A stretch of 42,872 nt of DNA, taken from assembly GCA_910583845.1 (NCBI GenBank), contig CAJUAB010000039.1, positions 1-42,872 on the forward strand. Direction: 5' to 3'. Source of the DNA: an uncultured Acetatifactor sp. Its GTDB lineage: Bacteria; Bacillota; Clostridia; Lachnospirales; Lachnospiraceae. Numbering within the stretch: the first letter of the stretch is position 1; every line of letters begins with the position of its first letter. Made by a program: the position numbers and the translations under genes. This document shows positions 1-9,345 of this stretch, in pieces. The notes beneath the pieces were generated by a model. That model ran no database searches, was not told the DNA's origin, and saw nothing but the letters and a program-made list of their open reading frames with translations.

Positions 1-50
1 TAAAAGCCCCTTATAGGGGCAATGCAAGCCACCGGCTAAGCCGGTGGTCT
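1..50. repeat. Double hairpin, probable IS200/IS605-type element end
   Basis: Two hairpins sit side by side. The first has a GCCCC/GGGGC stem (6-10 with 16-20). The second has a perfect 8-bp stem CCACCGGC/GCCGGTGG (29-36 with 40-47) and a TAA loop. Subterminal palindromes of this kind are recognised by the Y1 transposases of IS200/IS605 elements, so I infer that the end of such an element lies at the window start. No transposase gene is inside the window, so the assignment rests on the hairpins alone. A terminator-like palindrome is the alternative. Confidence 0.45.
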
Positions 51-70
51 TGACTACTGCCAAAAAAGAT

Positions 71-247
71 ATGGGGGTAAGTAGATTGAAGAAGTTGAAA
101 GAAAGATTGAAAAGAGGGCTTGCCACAATGATGGCGGCGGCAGCCATTGTTTCCGTCCTTCCGTCCATGAACGTGTCGGCGGCATCGGAGACAGCTAAGA
201 TTACCTTTGCGTACTGCCATGACGGGGCAAGCAACACCATCAAATGA
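71..247 (+). pseudogene. Truncated surface-protein N-terminus (signal peptide only)
   Basis: A 58-residue reading frame begins with a basic stretch (RLKKLKERLKRG) and a hydrophobic, Ala-rich segment ending in a VSAA-type signal peptidase site, followed by about 20 residues of mature protein (ETAKITFAYCHDG) and then a stop. This resembles the N-terminus of large clostridial pilin or Cna-B-type surface proteins, which normally run for hundreds of residues. The frame stops exactly where the IS scars start, and the IS-like hairpins abut its 5' side, so it has probably lost both its promoter and its body. No good ribosome site precedes ATG 71; GTG 44 is an alternative start. Confidence 0.5.
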
Positions 248-348
248 TACAATATCACTCCATGTCATATTTCCGTTATTTTTTCCATTTAAGTTGCCTC
301 CTTATTTCTCTTTGATTATGCATTAAATCCTTGCGTATAAGGTGTCAA

Positions 349-483
349 CTAAAGTGATACAACATTAGATGGGGAAACGCCATATTCTTTACAGAGCTGG
401 GATTGTGTCTTGTCATTCTGGTGGAGTGAGACGAGGGATTTTTTAAAACCTTCATCGTATTTAGCGTAGTTGTTTGTTGCCAT
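349..483 (-). pseudogene. IS3-family transposase OrfA, N-terminal fragment
   Basis: On the minus strand an ATG at 483, preceded by an AGGAGG-like site, opens a 44-residue peptide (MATNNYAKYDEGFKKS, later QLCKEYGVSPS). It matches the start of IS3-family OrfA, whose helix-turn-helix contains a KEYGVS-type segment. It stops after VVSL, well short of the usual 90-110 residues, and no OrfB with DDE residues follows. It is a non-functional remnant. An 8-bp motif TTGTATCA (minus strand) occurs both here and at the break of the upstream surface-protein fragment, perhaps marking a recombination joint. Confidence 0.6.
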
Positions 484-565
484 AAGAGCCTCCTTTTGGT
501 GAATAAGTTGTCAAATTTTGTCGATTGATTTGCATGGAAAAAGAGAGATTGGTGATGTAAAATGA

Positions 566-727
566 ATATATAATATTGAGGATTTTCGATGTATTTCAAA
601 GTTTGTTGACAAAAATAGCAACCTGGAAAGAAAAGCGTATGCCCTCCTGTCGGATTATTATTGGTGTGAAAATGCCCTGGACGGCCAGAGGGTTCGCGAA
701 AAGACCTTCCAAAAACTACTTTTGTTG
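566..727 (+). pseudogene. Unrecognised coding fragment without start
   Basis: This frame has no start codon of its own but reads as a plausible helical protein (LERKAYALLSDYYWCENAL, then REKTFQKLLLLEAK) before it runs into the antisense of the transposase remnant. The composition is protein-like, whereas the other frames here are broken. It is probably a leftover of a gene cut by the IS insertions. The right border is only approximate and I do not recognise the family. Confidence 0.22.
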
Positions 728-1137
728 GAAGCAAAGCTGTTGTCGGCACTGGTATTTGGGGTTCACGTATTTGTGGAATACGAAACTCTTTCGGTTCTTT
801 TTGGGGATCAAAGCATGTCCATAGTTTGGGCAGTGCAGTTTCATGGAAGTGAAGCGGCTGTCCTTTGGGGAGAATCTGGCACCGCATACTTCACATAGAA
901 CCTGCCTTTTGGAGCTGTTGTTTTTGTAGAGATATGGTATGACGCATCACGGCGTGGATAGATGCAGTCCTGAGGAATATCACATTCAGAACGGTAGTTC
1001 ACGGGTCTGATTTTCTTCCTGTGGCGTTCTTCAATATACAAGATGAACTCCTTATAAGTCCAGTCCTGACGGAAGTCAGTAATAAGGGGCAGTTGGGCCT
1101 GTCTTGGACTTTTGGCATTTTGGGGAATGGGAGTCAT
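716..1137 (-). pseudogene. Frameshifted, truncated DDE transposase
   Basis: ATG 1137 opens a frame beginning MTPIPQNAKSPRQAQLPL and containing KEFILYIEERHRKK. It continues until about position 930, where the reading shifts by one base into LYKNNSSKRQVLCEVCG, then FSPKDSRFTSMKLHCPN, ending at a stop at 716. The order is that of the zinc-ribbon N-terminus of a DDE transposase family common in Clostridia, in which paired CPxC-type motifs precede the DDE core. Here the first Cys pair is degraded, one frameshift separates the halves, and the whole catalytic domain is missing. It cannot be active. Confidence 0.6.
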
Positions 1138-1210
1138 CAAGAGCCCACCGTTTAACCGGGACATATCTGCAGATAAAGTTGATCAGCCAGCAGTTTTGCT
1201 GGTAAAGAGA

Positions 1211-1240
1211 TTGAATCAGAGAGAGTAAATAGGATATAAT
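1211..1240 (+). promoter_or_regulatory. Likely promoter of the STAND/phosphoesterase operon
   Basis: TTGAAT (1211-1216) and a perfect TATAAT (1235-1240) are separated by 18 bases. This is the best sigma-A-type match upstream of the gene at 1417 and would give a leader of about 170 bases. A small hairpin (CCAGCA/TGCTGG, 1187-1202) lies just upstream. Confidence 0.5.
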
Positions 1241-1416
1241 ATCCATAAGCAATGATTTTCCTTTCAGTGTTTGTGGGTTGGTAATAGTAGTTACACAAAA
1301 AAGGGAGGCCATTGCTTTTTTCTGAAAAGCAGAATACTCTTTAAAACTATAAGATTTGTAATAAAAAGCATAGAGGTAGATTTGACACAACCAATACGAC
1401 ACGAAAGGACGAAAAA

Positions 1417-4400
1417 ATGAATGACGAATATTCTGTTTCAATTTCTTTCCAAAAAATATGTGCGGGAGACTTTCAAGCCAGTACAAAGTACCGGGAAAAT
1501 TCTATTGCGTTTTGCCTGGGGGTTTTTCTTCGGCACCAGCTTTGGATATTGCTTGATGACGGACAGTTTATAAGTGGCATTATGACAAGCGTTTCTTTCG
1601 ATTTTATTGGAATTAATGGACATACATATAGTTTCACGGAGTGTAGCCGCTGGCTTCGTGGATGTGAGGTTGGTGTTGTTATTGGCGTGGAACCAGATAA
1701 TGAATTGATTCAGATTATACCAGGCAGATATTATGGAATAGACCATAGGAAAATTGTTTATACAAATCTTGGCAAGCAAAGGTTTGTTGATTGGGATAGT
1801 TTTACGATAAGTGCGGGGGCGCTGGAAGATGTACAGGATGCAAGGGAATATCCGGTTTTATATGGATTAAACGGAGAGACGGTGGATATTTACTGTGTAG
1901 GTGCACCGAATGCGAAGATATATTTTGGCAGCTTGGAAAAGTATTATAAAAATGTTGGAGCGGGACTTATCATGCATAATCAGAATAACGGTTTGTCTGG
2001 TGTACTTTCTTTACGTTTTGCCGCAGAGGATTTAATGAATGTTATGCCTAAAGAACTGGACACGTTTTCTTATCATTATGAGGTATCCTATTCAATGGGA
2101 TTTCTGGTAGACGGTTCCCCAAAGGCTATGAATATATATAAGCTTCGGGATGTTCCACTGCGGTGGGATGATTTATCTGATCCTTTGCAGCCGCTTTATG
2201 ACCGTATGAAAGAGGCTGCCAGTCAGTGGAATGCTTCAACGGAAATTCTTACGTTAGAGCCTTTGCCGGAAGATAGCCGCTATGGTATTCTTTTTTTCTA
2301 TAAACAGGAATTCGATTATATTAAACTACATTGTTTATACAAAAACAAGATATATGGGGAACTTACTTCTGTGGAAGAGAAGATGGTACAGTTGGCTGTC
2401 ATCCCGCACACAGAGGAGAACCGTTTCTCTATGGAAACATTAAATACGATAGAATATGTGTACCTTGTCATTTTTGATATGGATAATCAAATACAGATAG
2501 CTGCTGCGTATGAAAAGAAAGAAGTCTGGATGATTCAGCTGGAAGGGGAACATCTGCTAATTGTGCGTGCGCCATGGTATAGAGAGCAGGCTGAATTAGA
2601 ACGACCAGAAAGTTCAGAGGATGCATTGCCCACATCGCAAATGGACTATAATGAGGTTTTTGTCTGCCGTCTTCCTGACATTATAAAGTCAGGAGAAGTG
2701 TATGCCATACTGCATCATTATACCAAATACGATAAGATAGTTTATTTTCATAGCATCTATGACCCGAAGAAAAAGGCTGAGCAGGCCAGGCAGTGCACGG
2801 TGGCGAGAGTCGAACAGGGCAAAGCAAGTTTTTTGTGGGATGGAGAGGAAAACGCGACAGAGTTTCCCCCTGTATTGAATACTTATAAAAACCTGTATGT
2901 TGTCCGGATTATGCCGGAAGTGCGGATGGGAATTCAAGGCGCACCATTTGTTGCAGGAGCAGTTCATATTGTCAGGGCAATTCCTCGTAAAGGCTGTCAG
3001 CGTCTTGATATTAAGGGAAATTCCATGTGGGTATATGGTATGGAAAATGAAAGCATTATTCAACTGGGCGTGTTGCCAGAGAACCAGAAGTTGCCAGCCT
3101 TTATAGAAGGGGAGACTTTGCTTGTGATTGACAAAAGAGGTCAGCACACGGTTGTTTTTCACAATGAGGATCCGTTTATCCCTGGTGAACAGGATATTGT
3201 ATATCGATTTGGCCTTCTGACGGATTTGTTCAAAGGGGTGGATGATGCTGAATTGACAGGAGGCTGTTTAAATCATTGCATCTATTTTGATATTGCGAAT
3301 ATGGGAGAACAGGTTAGAAATATCATCCAGACTACTCCTCAACGTATCTTGCTGCAATATGCCTGCACGGATGGAAAAATCATTGTGGAGCGTGTTTTGC
3401 CGGAATCTGTTTGGGATATTCCCTGGCAGAAAGGAACGGTCACAGACTGTACGAGCTCTGCCGCAGAATCAGTAATTACTGTAGATAATAGAATCTGCCA
3501 TTATCGATCTATTGTGACAGACGGGTATGTTAATAGCGCCATAAAAAGTGGTACGTTGATGAATGATTCTGTTTATGTGAAAAAGATTAGTTGCCCAGAT
3601 TGGCAAGATAGAGAGGCACCGCAACTTATGGAAATTGCTCCATTGATTCATTGTGAGCAAGAAAAGGCGGCTATTTTATATGATAACAATCGGAAGCAGT
3701 ATTATGCATGTCGTTATAATTTGTCAACAAATATATTGGGTACTATTCGGAGGGTTCTCTATGGTTCAGAAAGGGCACTTGCAGACGCAGTTGGGCAGCA
3801 TGTGCATATTCTGTTCCGGCCCTATGGGGACGGTAGTCAGGAATTGATTGCCGTATTGCCTTTGGAAGGAGAGAAGGAACCGGATGATATGCGGATGCCC
3901 TTGAATGTGTCTGAGTCACAGCCCACCAAGTTGTCCAAACTCAGCCTTATGGTTCACCAGCAAGCAGAAAAAACAGGCATTGGTTTTTTTATGCTCCAAA
4001 ATGCGGCGGGCAAGCGACGATATCAGGAGATTTTGTCTGCAATTTACACGCAGCAGAGTTCGGACAGTCAGAGATTCTTTGGGTTAGAGAGTATTATCCT
4101 CTCCGAAAATTCGGAGGATTTGGCAGTTGCGGCGAAACTCCTGGAAAATCCGGAGGCGCGGTTACATGCTCATTTGATTATTCAGGATAAATTTCCGCTC
4201 AATATACATAGCCTGCTTCGTCGTGCTATGCGGCATCGTATAGCAGAGGTTGTACAGAGTGGAAGTTATCTGGTTGGTGAGTTTATTGCATATATGTTGG
4301 CTATCCTTGATAGCGATACCACACCTGAGCAACGCGCCAGGGATTTGTTTGTTTACTTTATGCCAGTATTTCAACAGCGATATAATATGCAGGAGAACGC

Positions 4401-6762
4401 TTTGTTTAATATCAGGCAGCCTTCCTTTTCCTCAGAAAAAGATGTTCTGGAGCAGGAATTCGTAGTGAAGCTGCGGGAATGGTTTTGCGCTGATTTGTTC
4501 ATGGCGGATGCTTCTGCACTGCTTGCACAGATAGTTGCTCTGGATGATACATCTTTTGAGTATCTTTTTGATATAACTTCAGATGCGTTTTCTAGAAAAA
4601 TCAGGGAAGTCCTTTTGTTAAGCTGTAGGGCATCAGAAAGCGCTTTGGATATGGACAGCCTCCTGGTAGTATTGAGAAGAGAGCGGGGGAGGTATTTTGA
4701 GTGGAAAAGGAAATGTCAGCATTTATTGAATGTGTTTACCCAGAGGGATGATGCCAACAAGATCTGTACCAATATCGCAGAGCGACAACAAGAGATGTTT
4801 GATGAGAGCTTTTTAGCGCTTTTAGACAATGATGATCGAGAAAATGTACGTGAAATTTTAAAAATCTGTCAGAATGTGAAAAGAAGCCTTAAGGGAAAGT
4901 ATGCGCAAAAGATGCTACTACTGGAGGAAGCAGAGAAAAGTATCAGCAGGCAGAAATTGCGGATCTCCCAACATCCGACTCTGATTATGATTGAACTGTT
5001 TCATAACAATGGTCTGTTGGAGCGCGTCCATGAGGAGATTCTCCAGACAATCAATGAGATATGTCAGAGCGCAGACACTTTGCCGGATGTGCGCTGTAGG
5101 TGCGATTATCCTATTCTTGTTCCCGATCAGTCTAACTTTGCGTTGCTCTTGGAAAACGGAGAAAAAGGTGACGAAGCACATCGACCAATACGGAATCCGG
5201 TTGTCAGTCTTATATCCAAGGGCGGAATCAGTGAGGATGATATTGTGCATGAGTTAAAACCTGCTAAAAATGAGTTAATATCCGGAAGCCATGAAACTAT
5301 CACTGTGAAAATTGCATCGGAAGATTTGGATGTTGGCACAATTATCCGAATTGGTTATACGGTTAATTACCAATACCTTGAAAGAGTTTCGTTTGATGAG
5401 TCTCATACCTATATGATCCCACTTTGGACAAACAGTGCAGTGGAAGGCGAGATAACGCTTCATGTGGAAGAGATACCGGATCGTTTGCGTAGTGATAAGA
5501 AAAGTGCTCCTAACCCCTACAGTAGTATGGTGAACAGTTCACTCACAGCGGATAATAAAATGTATTTTGGCCGCAAGGATGAACAGAACGAATTGATGAA
5601 ATATCTCATGGACGGGCAGAAGGGTTTGGCAGGTGGAAAGACAGTGATTGTATATGGGCAAAAGCAGTGTGGAAAAACAAGCTTTATTAACAGAATTCGA
5701 AAGGAACTGGAAAGCAGTCCCCGGGCGTTTGTCTTATACTATAATGATATATATTATAATATATGTAGAAACTCAGTGGATGCGTTGGCTGTTTTTATGC
5801 AGAAGTTCTATGGGGATTTACTGGAGAAACTCGTGGAAAAACTACAGCAGTGCGAGAATCAGGATTTGCATGCTATTGCGGAAGATTGCGATGATTATTT
5901 TCGACTGTTTGACGATGATTTACTACATGAATATCTGGAAGAGAAGACGAGATTATTTTTCCGTCTGATTAAGGATATACAAAATATAGGTAGTGGACAA
6001 TACAAAATTGTTTTGATTATGGATGAATTTACAAGATTTTGTAATATTATATGGAATTGCAGCGATTTACATCCGGAGTACAAAAGAATTCCAGAGTTTC
6101 TTCGTTCCTTTTCCGAAATGGGATTTGTACAGATTGTGGTTGGCCACAATTCAATGATGCAGACATTGGGAGAGTTGAATATACTAAATCGGACGGCACA
6201 GATTGCAAAGGTGATGCAACTCTCTGCGCTGAAAGATGAAGATGCTGAGAAAATGATTTTAGAGCCCATGAAAGAGATATTTGGATTCGATATATATATC
6301 ACAGAATCTGGAAAGGCGGCTATCCGGAAATTAATGGTATTGTCGGGATGTGTTCCCAATTATCTGGTGTATCTCTGTGACAAGATGTTTCGATATTATC
6401 AATTAGAAAAGAAGCCTCAGATAAATGAGCAGGATGTGAACGGAATGTTGGAGAAGTTTGCAGCGGCTGATCTGACAGACAACTACAAGTATCTGTTTGA
6501 TCCGCTTCTGGCAGAGGATTATGATACGGGAGATACCAGAGGGGATATTGAAAGGTATCTCATACATATTGCACGTTTAGCAGAGCATAGCGATGGCTAT
6601 AAATGCGCGATTAACCATCCATGTGGAGAGCTTGGAGAAGAAAGGAGTAAGTCGATTCAAAATATGCTGATATTGCGGAGGGTTCTCACTGCCGAGGATG
6701 GAAAGATTTGGATTAATGTCGGTCTTTTTAGAGAGCATGTGAAGATGCGTTATGGAGAATGA
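1417..6762 (+). CDS. Giant STAND-like ATPase protein, candidate defence sensor (1781 aa)
   Basis: The start is ATG 1417 with AAAGGA seven bases upstream. Residues 1 to about 830 are rich in beta strands and contain recurrent VYAILHH / YVVRIMP-type blocks; I recognise no family. Residues about 840-1260 are mostly helical. A short beta-rich, Ig-like segment (about 1270-1370) leads into a PNPYSSM linker and an FGRKDE motif, the usual entry to STAND-type NTPase domains in defence proteins. Walker A is GQKQCGKTS (G1414, K1420, T1421) and Walker B is VLIMDEF (D1536, E1537), followed by a helical lid and what looks like a winged-helix tail. There is no signal peptide or membrane segment, so it should be cytosolic. 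The stop lies 18 bases before the next gene, so the two are probably co-transcribed. By analogy with AVAST-type proteins I infer that it senses a phage product and oligomerises with ATP; sequence alone does not prove this. The gene is AT-richer than the downstream chromosome. Confidence 0.85.
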   Translation: MNDEYSVSISFQKICAGDFQASTKYRENSIAFCLGVFLRHQLWILLDDGQFISGIMTSVSFDFIGINGHTYSFTECSRWLRGCEVGVVIGVEPDNELIQIIPGRYYGIDHRKIVYTNLGKQRFVDWDSFTISAGALEDVQDAREYPVLYGLNGETVDIYCVGAPNAKIYFGSLEKYYKNVGAGLIMHNQNNGLSGVLSLRFAAEDLMNVMPKELDTFSYHYEVSYSMGFLVDGSPKAMNIYKLRDVPLRWDDLSDPLQPLYDRMKEAASQWNASTEILTLEPLPEDSRYGILFFYKQEFDYIKLHCLYKNKIYGELTSVEEKMVQLAVIPHTEENRFSMETLNTIEYVYLVIFDMDNQIQIAAAYEKKEVWMIQLEGEHLLIVRAPWYREQAELERPESSEDALPTSQMDYNEVFVCRLPDIIKSGEVYAILHHYTKYDKIVYFHSIYDPKKKAEQARQCTVARVEQGKASFLWDGEENATEFPPVLNTYKNLYVVRIMPEVRMGIQGAPFVAGAVHIVRAIPRKGCQRLDIKGNSMWVYGMENESIIQLGVLPENQKLPAFIEGETLLVIDKRGQHTVVFHNEDPFIPGEQDIVYRFGLLTDLFKGVDDAELTGGCLNHCIYFDIANMGEQVRNIIQTTPQRILLQYACTDGKIIVERVLPESVWDIPWQKGTVTDCTSSAAESVITVDNRICHYRSIVTDGYVNSAIKSGTLMNDSVYVKKISCPDWQDREAPQLMEIAPLIHCEQEKAAILYDNNRKQYYACRYNLSTNILGTIRRVLYGSERALADAVGQHVHILFRPYGDGSQELIAVLPLEGEKEPDDMRMPLNVSESQPTKLSKLSLMVHQQAEKTGIGFFMLQNAAGKRRYQEILSAIYTQQSSDSQRFFGLESIILSENSEDLAVAAKLLENPEARLHAHLIIQDKFPLNIHSLLRRAMRHRIAEVVQSGSYLVGEFIAYMLAILDSDTTPEQRARDLFVYFMPVFQQRYNMQENALFNIRQPSFSSEKDVLEQEFVVKLREWFCADLFMADASALLAQIVALDDTSFEYLFDITSDAFSRKIREVLLLSCRASESALDMDSLLVVLRRERGRYFEWKRKCQHLLNVFTQRDDANKICTNIAERQQEMFDESFLALLDNDDRENVREILKICQNVKRSLKGKYAQKMLLLEEAEKSISRQKLRISQHPTLIMIELFHNNGLLERVHEEILQTINEICQSADTLPDVRCRCDYPILVPDQSNFALLLENGEKGDEAHRPIRNPVVSLISKGGISEDDIVHELKPAKNELISGSHETITVKIASEDLDVGTIIRIGYTVNYQYLERVSFDESHTYMIPLWTNSAVEGEITLHVEEIPDRLRSDKKSAPNPYSSMVNSSLTADNKMYFGRKDEQNELMKYLMDGQKGLAGGKTVIVYGQKQCGKTSFINRIRKELESSPRAFVLYYNDIYYNICRNSVDALAVFMQKFYGDLLEKLVEKLQQCENQDLHAIAEDCDDYFRLFDDDLLHEYLEEKTRLFFRLIKDIQNIGSGQYKIVLIMDEFTRFCNIIWNCSDLHPEYKRIPEFLRSFSEMGFVQIVVGHNSMMQTLGELNILNRTAQIAKVMQLSALKDEDAEKMILEPMKEIFGFDIYITESGKAAIRKLMVLSGCVPNYLVYLCDKMFRYYQLEKKPQINEQDVNGMLEKFAAADLTDNYKYLFDPLLAEDYDTGDTRGDIERYLIHIARLAEHSDGYKCAINHPCGELGEERSKSIQNMLILRRVLTAEDGKIWINVGLFREHVKMRYGE

Positions 6763-6780
6763 GAAAGGGGAAATGCGTTG

Positions 6781-8949
6781 ATGGAACAACTTTTTATTGG
6801 ACGGAAGCAAGAATTGGATAATTTGGAAAGCAATATTTTTGTTAGAGAACCCAGCAAGGAGTATTCGATGAGAAGTGCGTCACTGGTTGGCCCTATGGGT
6901 ATCGGAAAAAGTACACTTCTTAACGAGGCAATAGGACGTTTTGAACAAAGCGATCATCCGGGAGTCCATCTTTTTCAAAGAAGGCTTAGGCCAAGGGAAG
7001 TGTTTACGGTTTTACTGAAGGATCTGGTGCAACAGTTTGCTGAAAAATTGACGAAGGAAGTTCTACAAGATATTCAAGGTTCAAAAAATGGTTTGTTGCA
7101 AACAATAACGGGTATCTATGCCTGGTTTTCCGAGAATGAAGAAAAGATTATCTGCAATTCAAGTAATGATAAGATTTTGAAGGCCGTATCAAAAAAGTTT
7201 GAGGAATTGCTTAAGGCCTATGCGTCTTTTGAACAACACATTATTCTGGTTATCAACGAGTTTGACCATGCTAAGGACATGCATCAAGAAAATGGAAGAA
7301 ATGCTTCAATCTTCTCATTTTTTTATGGACTTTCTTCAAAGAACCAGGAGAAAAATCTGAAACTGAACCTTCTTCTTGTATGTGAACGGAGGCCGCAATT
7401 TTTGGCAGCTTCAAGTGGATCAATATTTGAGGTAGCATTTTCACCTATTGTGCTCCACAACTTTAATGAAGAGGAGATGGATGAGTATTTTCAAAGTTTT
7501 GCCAAGTTGCCATGCGGCAGACTGGAAAACACTATTCAAAATGAAATTTTAAAGTATTGCGGTCGTTTTCCGCAGTTATTAATGGATTTGCGAAACCAGA
7601 TATCCCACCAGGGCTGCCAGAGTATAAAGGAGCAGGATATAAAGCGGTTTGCGGAGAGGCAGGAAAGAAACGGGTTGTACCATCATTTTTGTAGCTTGAT
7701 GGAGAGTCAATGGGTGGATTTTGGAAGGCATGTATCTGACATGGTTGCATTTCGTCAGTATTTCATAGAACGGAGGCAGGATTCGGTTTATAGTTCGTAT
7801 ATGGGAGATCTTTATAGTCATGGGTTAGTAGATAGACTGAAAAATGGAAAGTATGTGCCGTTGACCGAGTTAGATACAGAATCATCGGAGTATTCTTTGC
7901 TTGCTTATATCAGTGCAAACTTTCCGGGGAGTATGTTTTCGACTCTCGATTCCAGCAGGAAGCCGGCACTGGCTTCAGAAGGAGGAGCGTGTGGGAGCGA
8001 GCCAGCAGCAGGGAAAGCCTCATGGCTTCACCTTTCAGACTTGCATGTATTTCAGGAAGCAGATACGGATTTTATGCTGACGGAATATAGAGAATTGGCA
8101 GAAAACATACATCCTCAATTTCTTATTGTCACAGGGGATTTTCGCCATAAGAAACAGAATCCTGACTTTTCTAATGCTATGAAATTTCTGGAAGAAATTT
8201 TGAAAATATTTGACATCAAAAAAGAGAATGTAATTCTTGTTCCGGGGAATCATGATGCAGACGATTCTACAACGGAGAGAGAAGAAGCAATTAAAGAAAT
8301 TACGGAAAACGATTCTGATTATAATAGATATTCAAAGCATGTGTGCGGACCGCATTCTTTGTACAGTAATTTTTATGAATATAACAAGTTCGTAGAGAAA
8401 TTTTACGAAGGCTTTGATGTGAGGGATAAACGGGTAACTGATCCCAGTGGAACCTTTCATTTGGTCTGGAATAAGCAGTTGAATGTACTTTGTGCCAATA
8501 CTGCGTTAATCAGCAATGGGGAAAAAGAACATAAGCAAATTGTGGATATCAACTCATTGGTGGGATTTAAAATTGATACCCAATATCCAACAATTATGAT
8601 TGGACATCACAGCATAAAAGCATTATATGAAGAATTTCAATCAAGAGTGAGTAATTTATTCAAAAATGACAAAATTAGCGCCTATCTGCATGGTGATATC
8701 CATCGGTTTAATGCAGGCTCAATATCTCCGATTGATGAAACAACGCTTCCAGTGCCCAGCATTGCCTGTGGCAAGTCTGCTCCGCAATCCGGCGATGACG
8801 CTTCTGAAATAGGGGCTATCTTTTATGAATGGCGGCAGGACAATCAGGTATATGTGAAATTTTATCAATGGAAAAACAGGAAGCTTCGGGAGAAGAATGA
8901 CTATCAACCTAAGATAAATATGGATTATTCTTTTCCGATGCGTTGTTAA
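6781..8949 (+). CDS. STAND-like ATPase fused to metallophosphoesterase, candidate effector (722 aa)
   Basis: I chose ATG 6781; an in-frame TTG at 6778 is equally close to the AAAGGGG ribosome site. The N-terminus starts with an FIGRKQEL motif, then Walker A GPMGIGKST (G37, K43, S44) and Walker B ILVINEFDHA (NE in place of the usual DE). A winged-helix-like region spans about 290-380. From residue 412 a calcineurin-like phosphoesterase follows with all metal-binding motifs: D420-x-H422, G452-D453, G489-N490-H491-D492, H609 and G638-D639-I640-H641. Members of that fold hydrolyse phosphodiesters of nucleic acids or cyclic nucleotides. In STAND defence proteins the effector is usually N-terminal, so a C-terminal phosphoesterase is unusual. 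Its spacing from the upstream gene suggests the two products work together, the larger as sensor and this one as nuclease or phosphodiesterase. That division of labour is inference. Confidence 0.87.
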   Translation: MEQLFIGRKQELDNLESNIFVREPSKEYSMRSASLVGPMGIGKSTLLNEAIGRFEQSDHPGVHLFQRRLRPREVFTVLLKDLVQQFAEKLTKEVLQDIQGSKNGLLQTITGIYAWFSENEEKIICNSSNDKILKAVSKKFEELLKAYASFEQHIILVINEFDHAKDMHQENGRNASIFSFFYGLSSKNQEKNLKLNLLLVCERRPQFLAASSGSIFEVAFSPIVLHNFNEEEMDEYFQSFAKLPCGRLENTIQNEILKYCGRFPQLLMDLRNQISHQGCQSIKEQDIKRFAERQERNGLYHHFCSLMESQWVDFGRHVSDMVAFRQYFIERRQDSVYSSYMGDLYSHGLVDRLKNGKYVPLTELDTESSEYSLLAYISANFPGSMFSTLDSSRKPALASEGGACGSEPAAGKASWLHLSDLHVFQEADTDFMLTEYRELAENIHPQFLIVTGDFRHKKQNPDFSNAMKFLEEILKIFDIKKENVILVPGNHDADDSTTEREEAIKEITENDSDYNRYSKHVCGPHSLYSNFYEYNKFVEKFYEGFDVRDKRVTDPSGTFHLVWNKQLNVLCANTALISNGEKEHKQIVDINSLVGFKIDTQYPTIMIGHHSIKALYEEFQSRVSNLFKNDKISAYLHGDIHRFNAGSISPIDETTLPVPSIACGKSAPQSGDDASEIGAIFYEWRQDNQVYVKFYQWKNRKLREKNDYQPKINMDYSFPMRC

Positions 8950-9064
8950 GTGCCTGCTAATTATTTAAAATGGTATAAGAGGGATAAGCATGATTGCAAG
9001 AACCTCTTGTTCCTCCCAATGTGTTATCTGTATAGGAGTTGTGTGGAGCTTGGATTGAAGACTA

Positions 9065-9102
9065 TTTGGTTTGAAGAGGTTGGGGAAAGATTTCAAACCA
9101 AA
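9065..9102. repeat. 11-bp perfect inverted repeat downstream of the operon
   Basis: TTTGGTTTGAA (9065-9075) is mirrored by TTCAAACCAAA (9092-9102) with a 16-base loop. No T-run follows, so it is not a standard intrinsic terminator. It could stabilise the 3' end of the operon mRNA or be a protein-binding site. The rest of 8950-9204 shows no convincing gene. Confidence 0.4.
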
Positions 9103-9204
9103 TGCAAACTGATGTTAGGCCATTTATAAAAAAATCAGTGATCATTTTCCTATAATGTGTTAAATAAGGGACTGGAAATTCAATTAAGAAGGGAGAATTT
9201 ATAT

Positions 9205-9345
9205 ATGAATAAAGAAACATTTTCATTTGAGTTGGTAGATAAGGATAAACCAGAGGTTGTTATTAAGAACTCTTTACAACAAATTGATGAAGCGACACGA
9301 GGATATGTAAGCGGAAAAAGTGAAAAATATGATGGACAAATATGA
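9205..9345 (+). CDS. Small protein, 5' half of a possibly split gene
   Basis: ATG 9205, preceded by GAAGGGAGAA, opens a 46-residue protein (MNKETFSFELVDKDKPE...) of unknown family. It has no signal peptide and no transmembrane segment. It ends (YDGQI, stop) inside the start of the next frame, overlapping it by 14 bases. The two may be translationally overlapping small genes, or one gene broken by a frameshift near 9330. Homologues would tell which. Confidence 0.45.
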   Translation: MNKETFSFELVDKDKPEVVIKNSLQQIDEATRGYVSGKSEKYDGQI

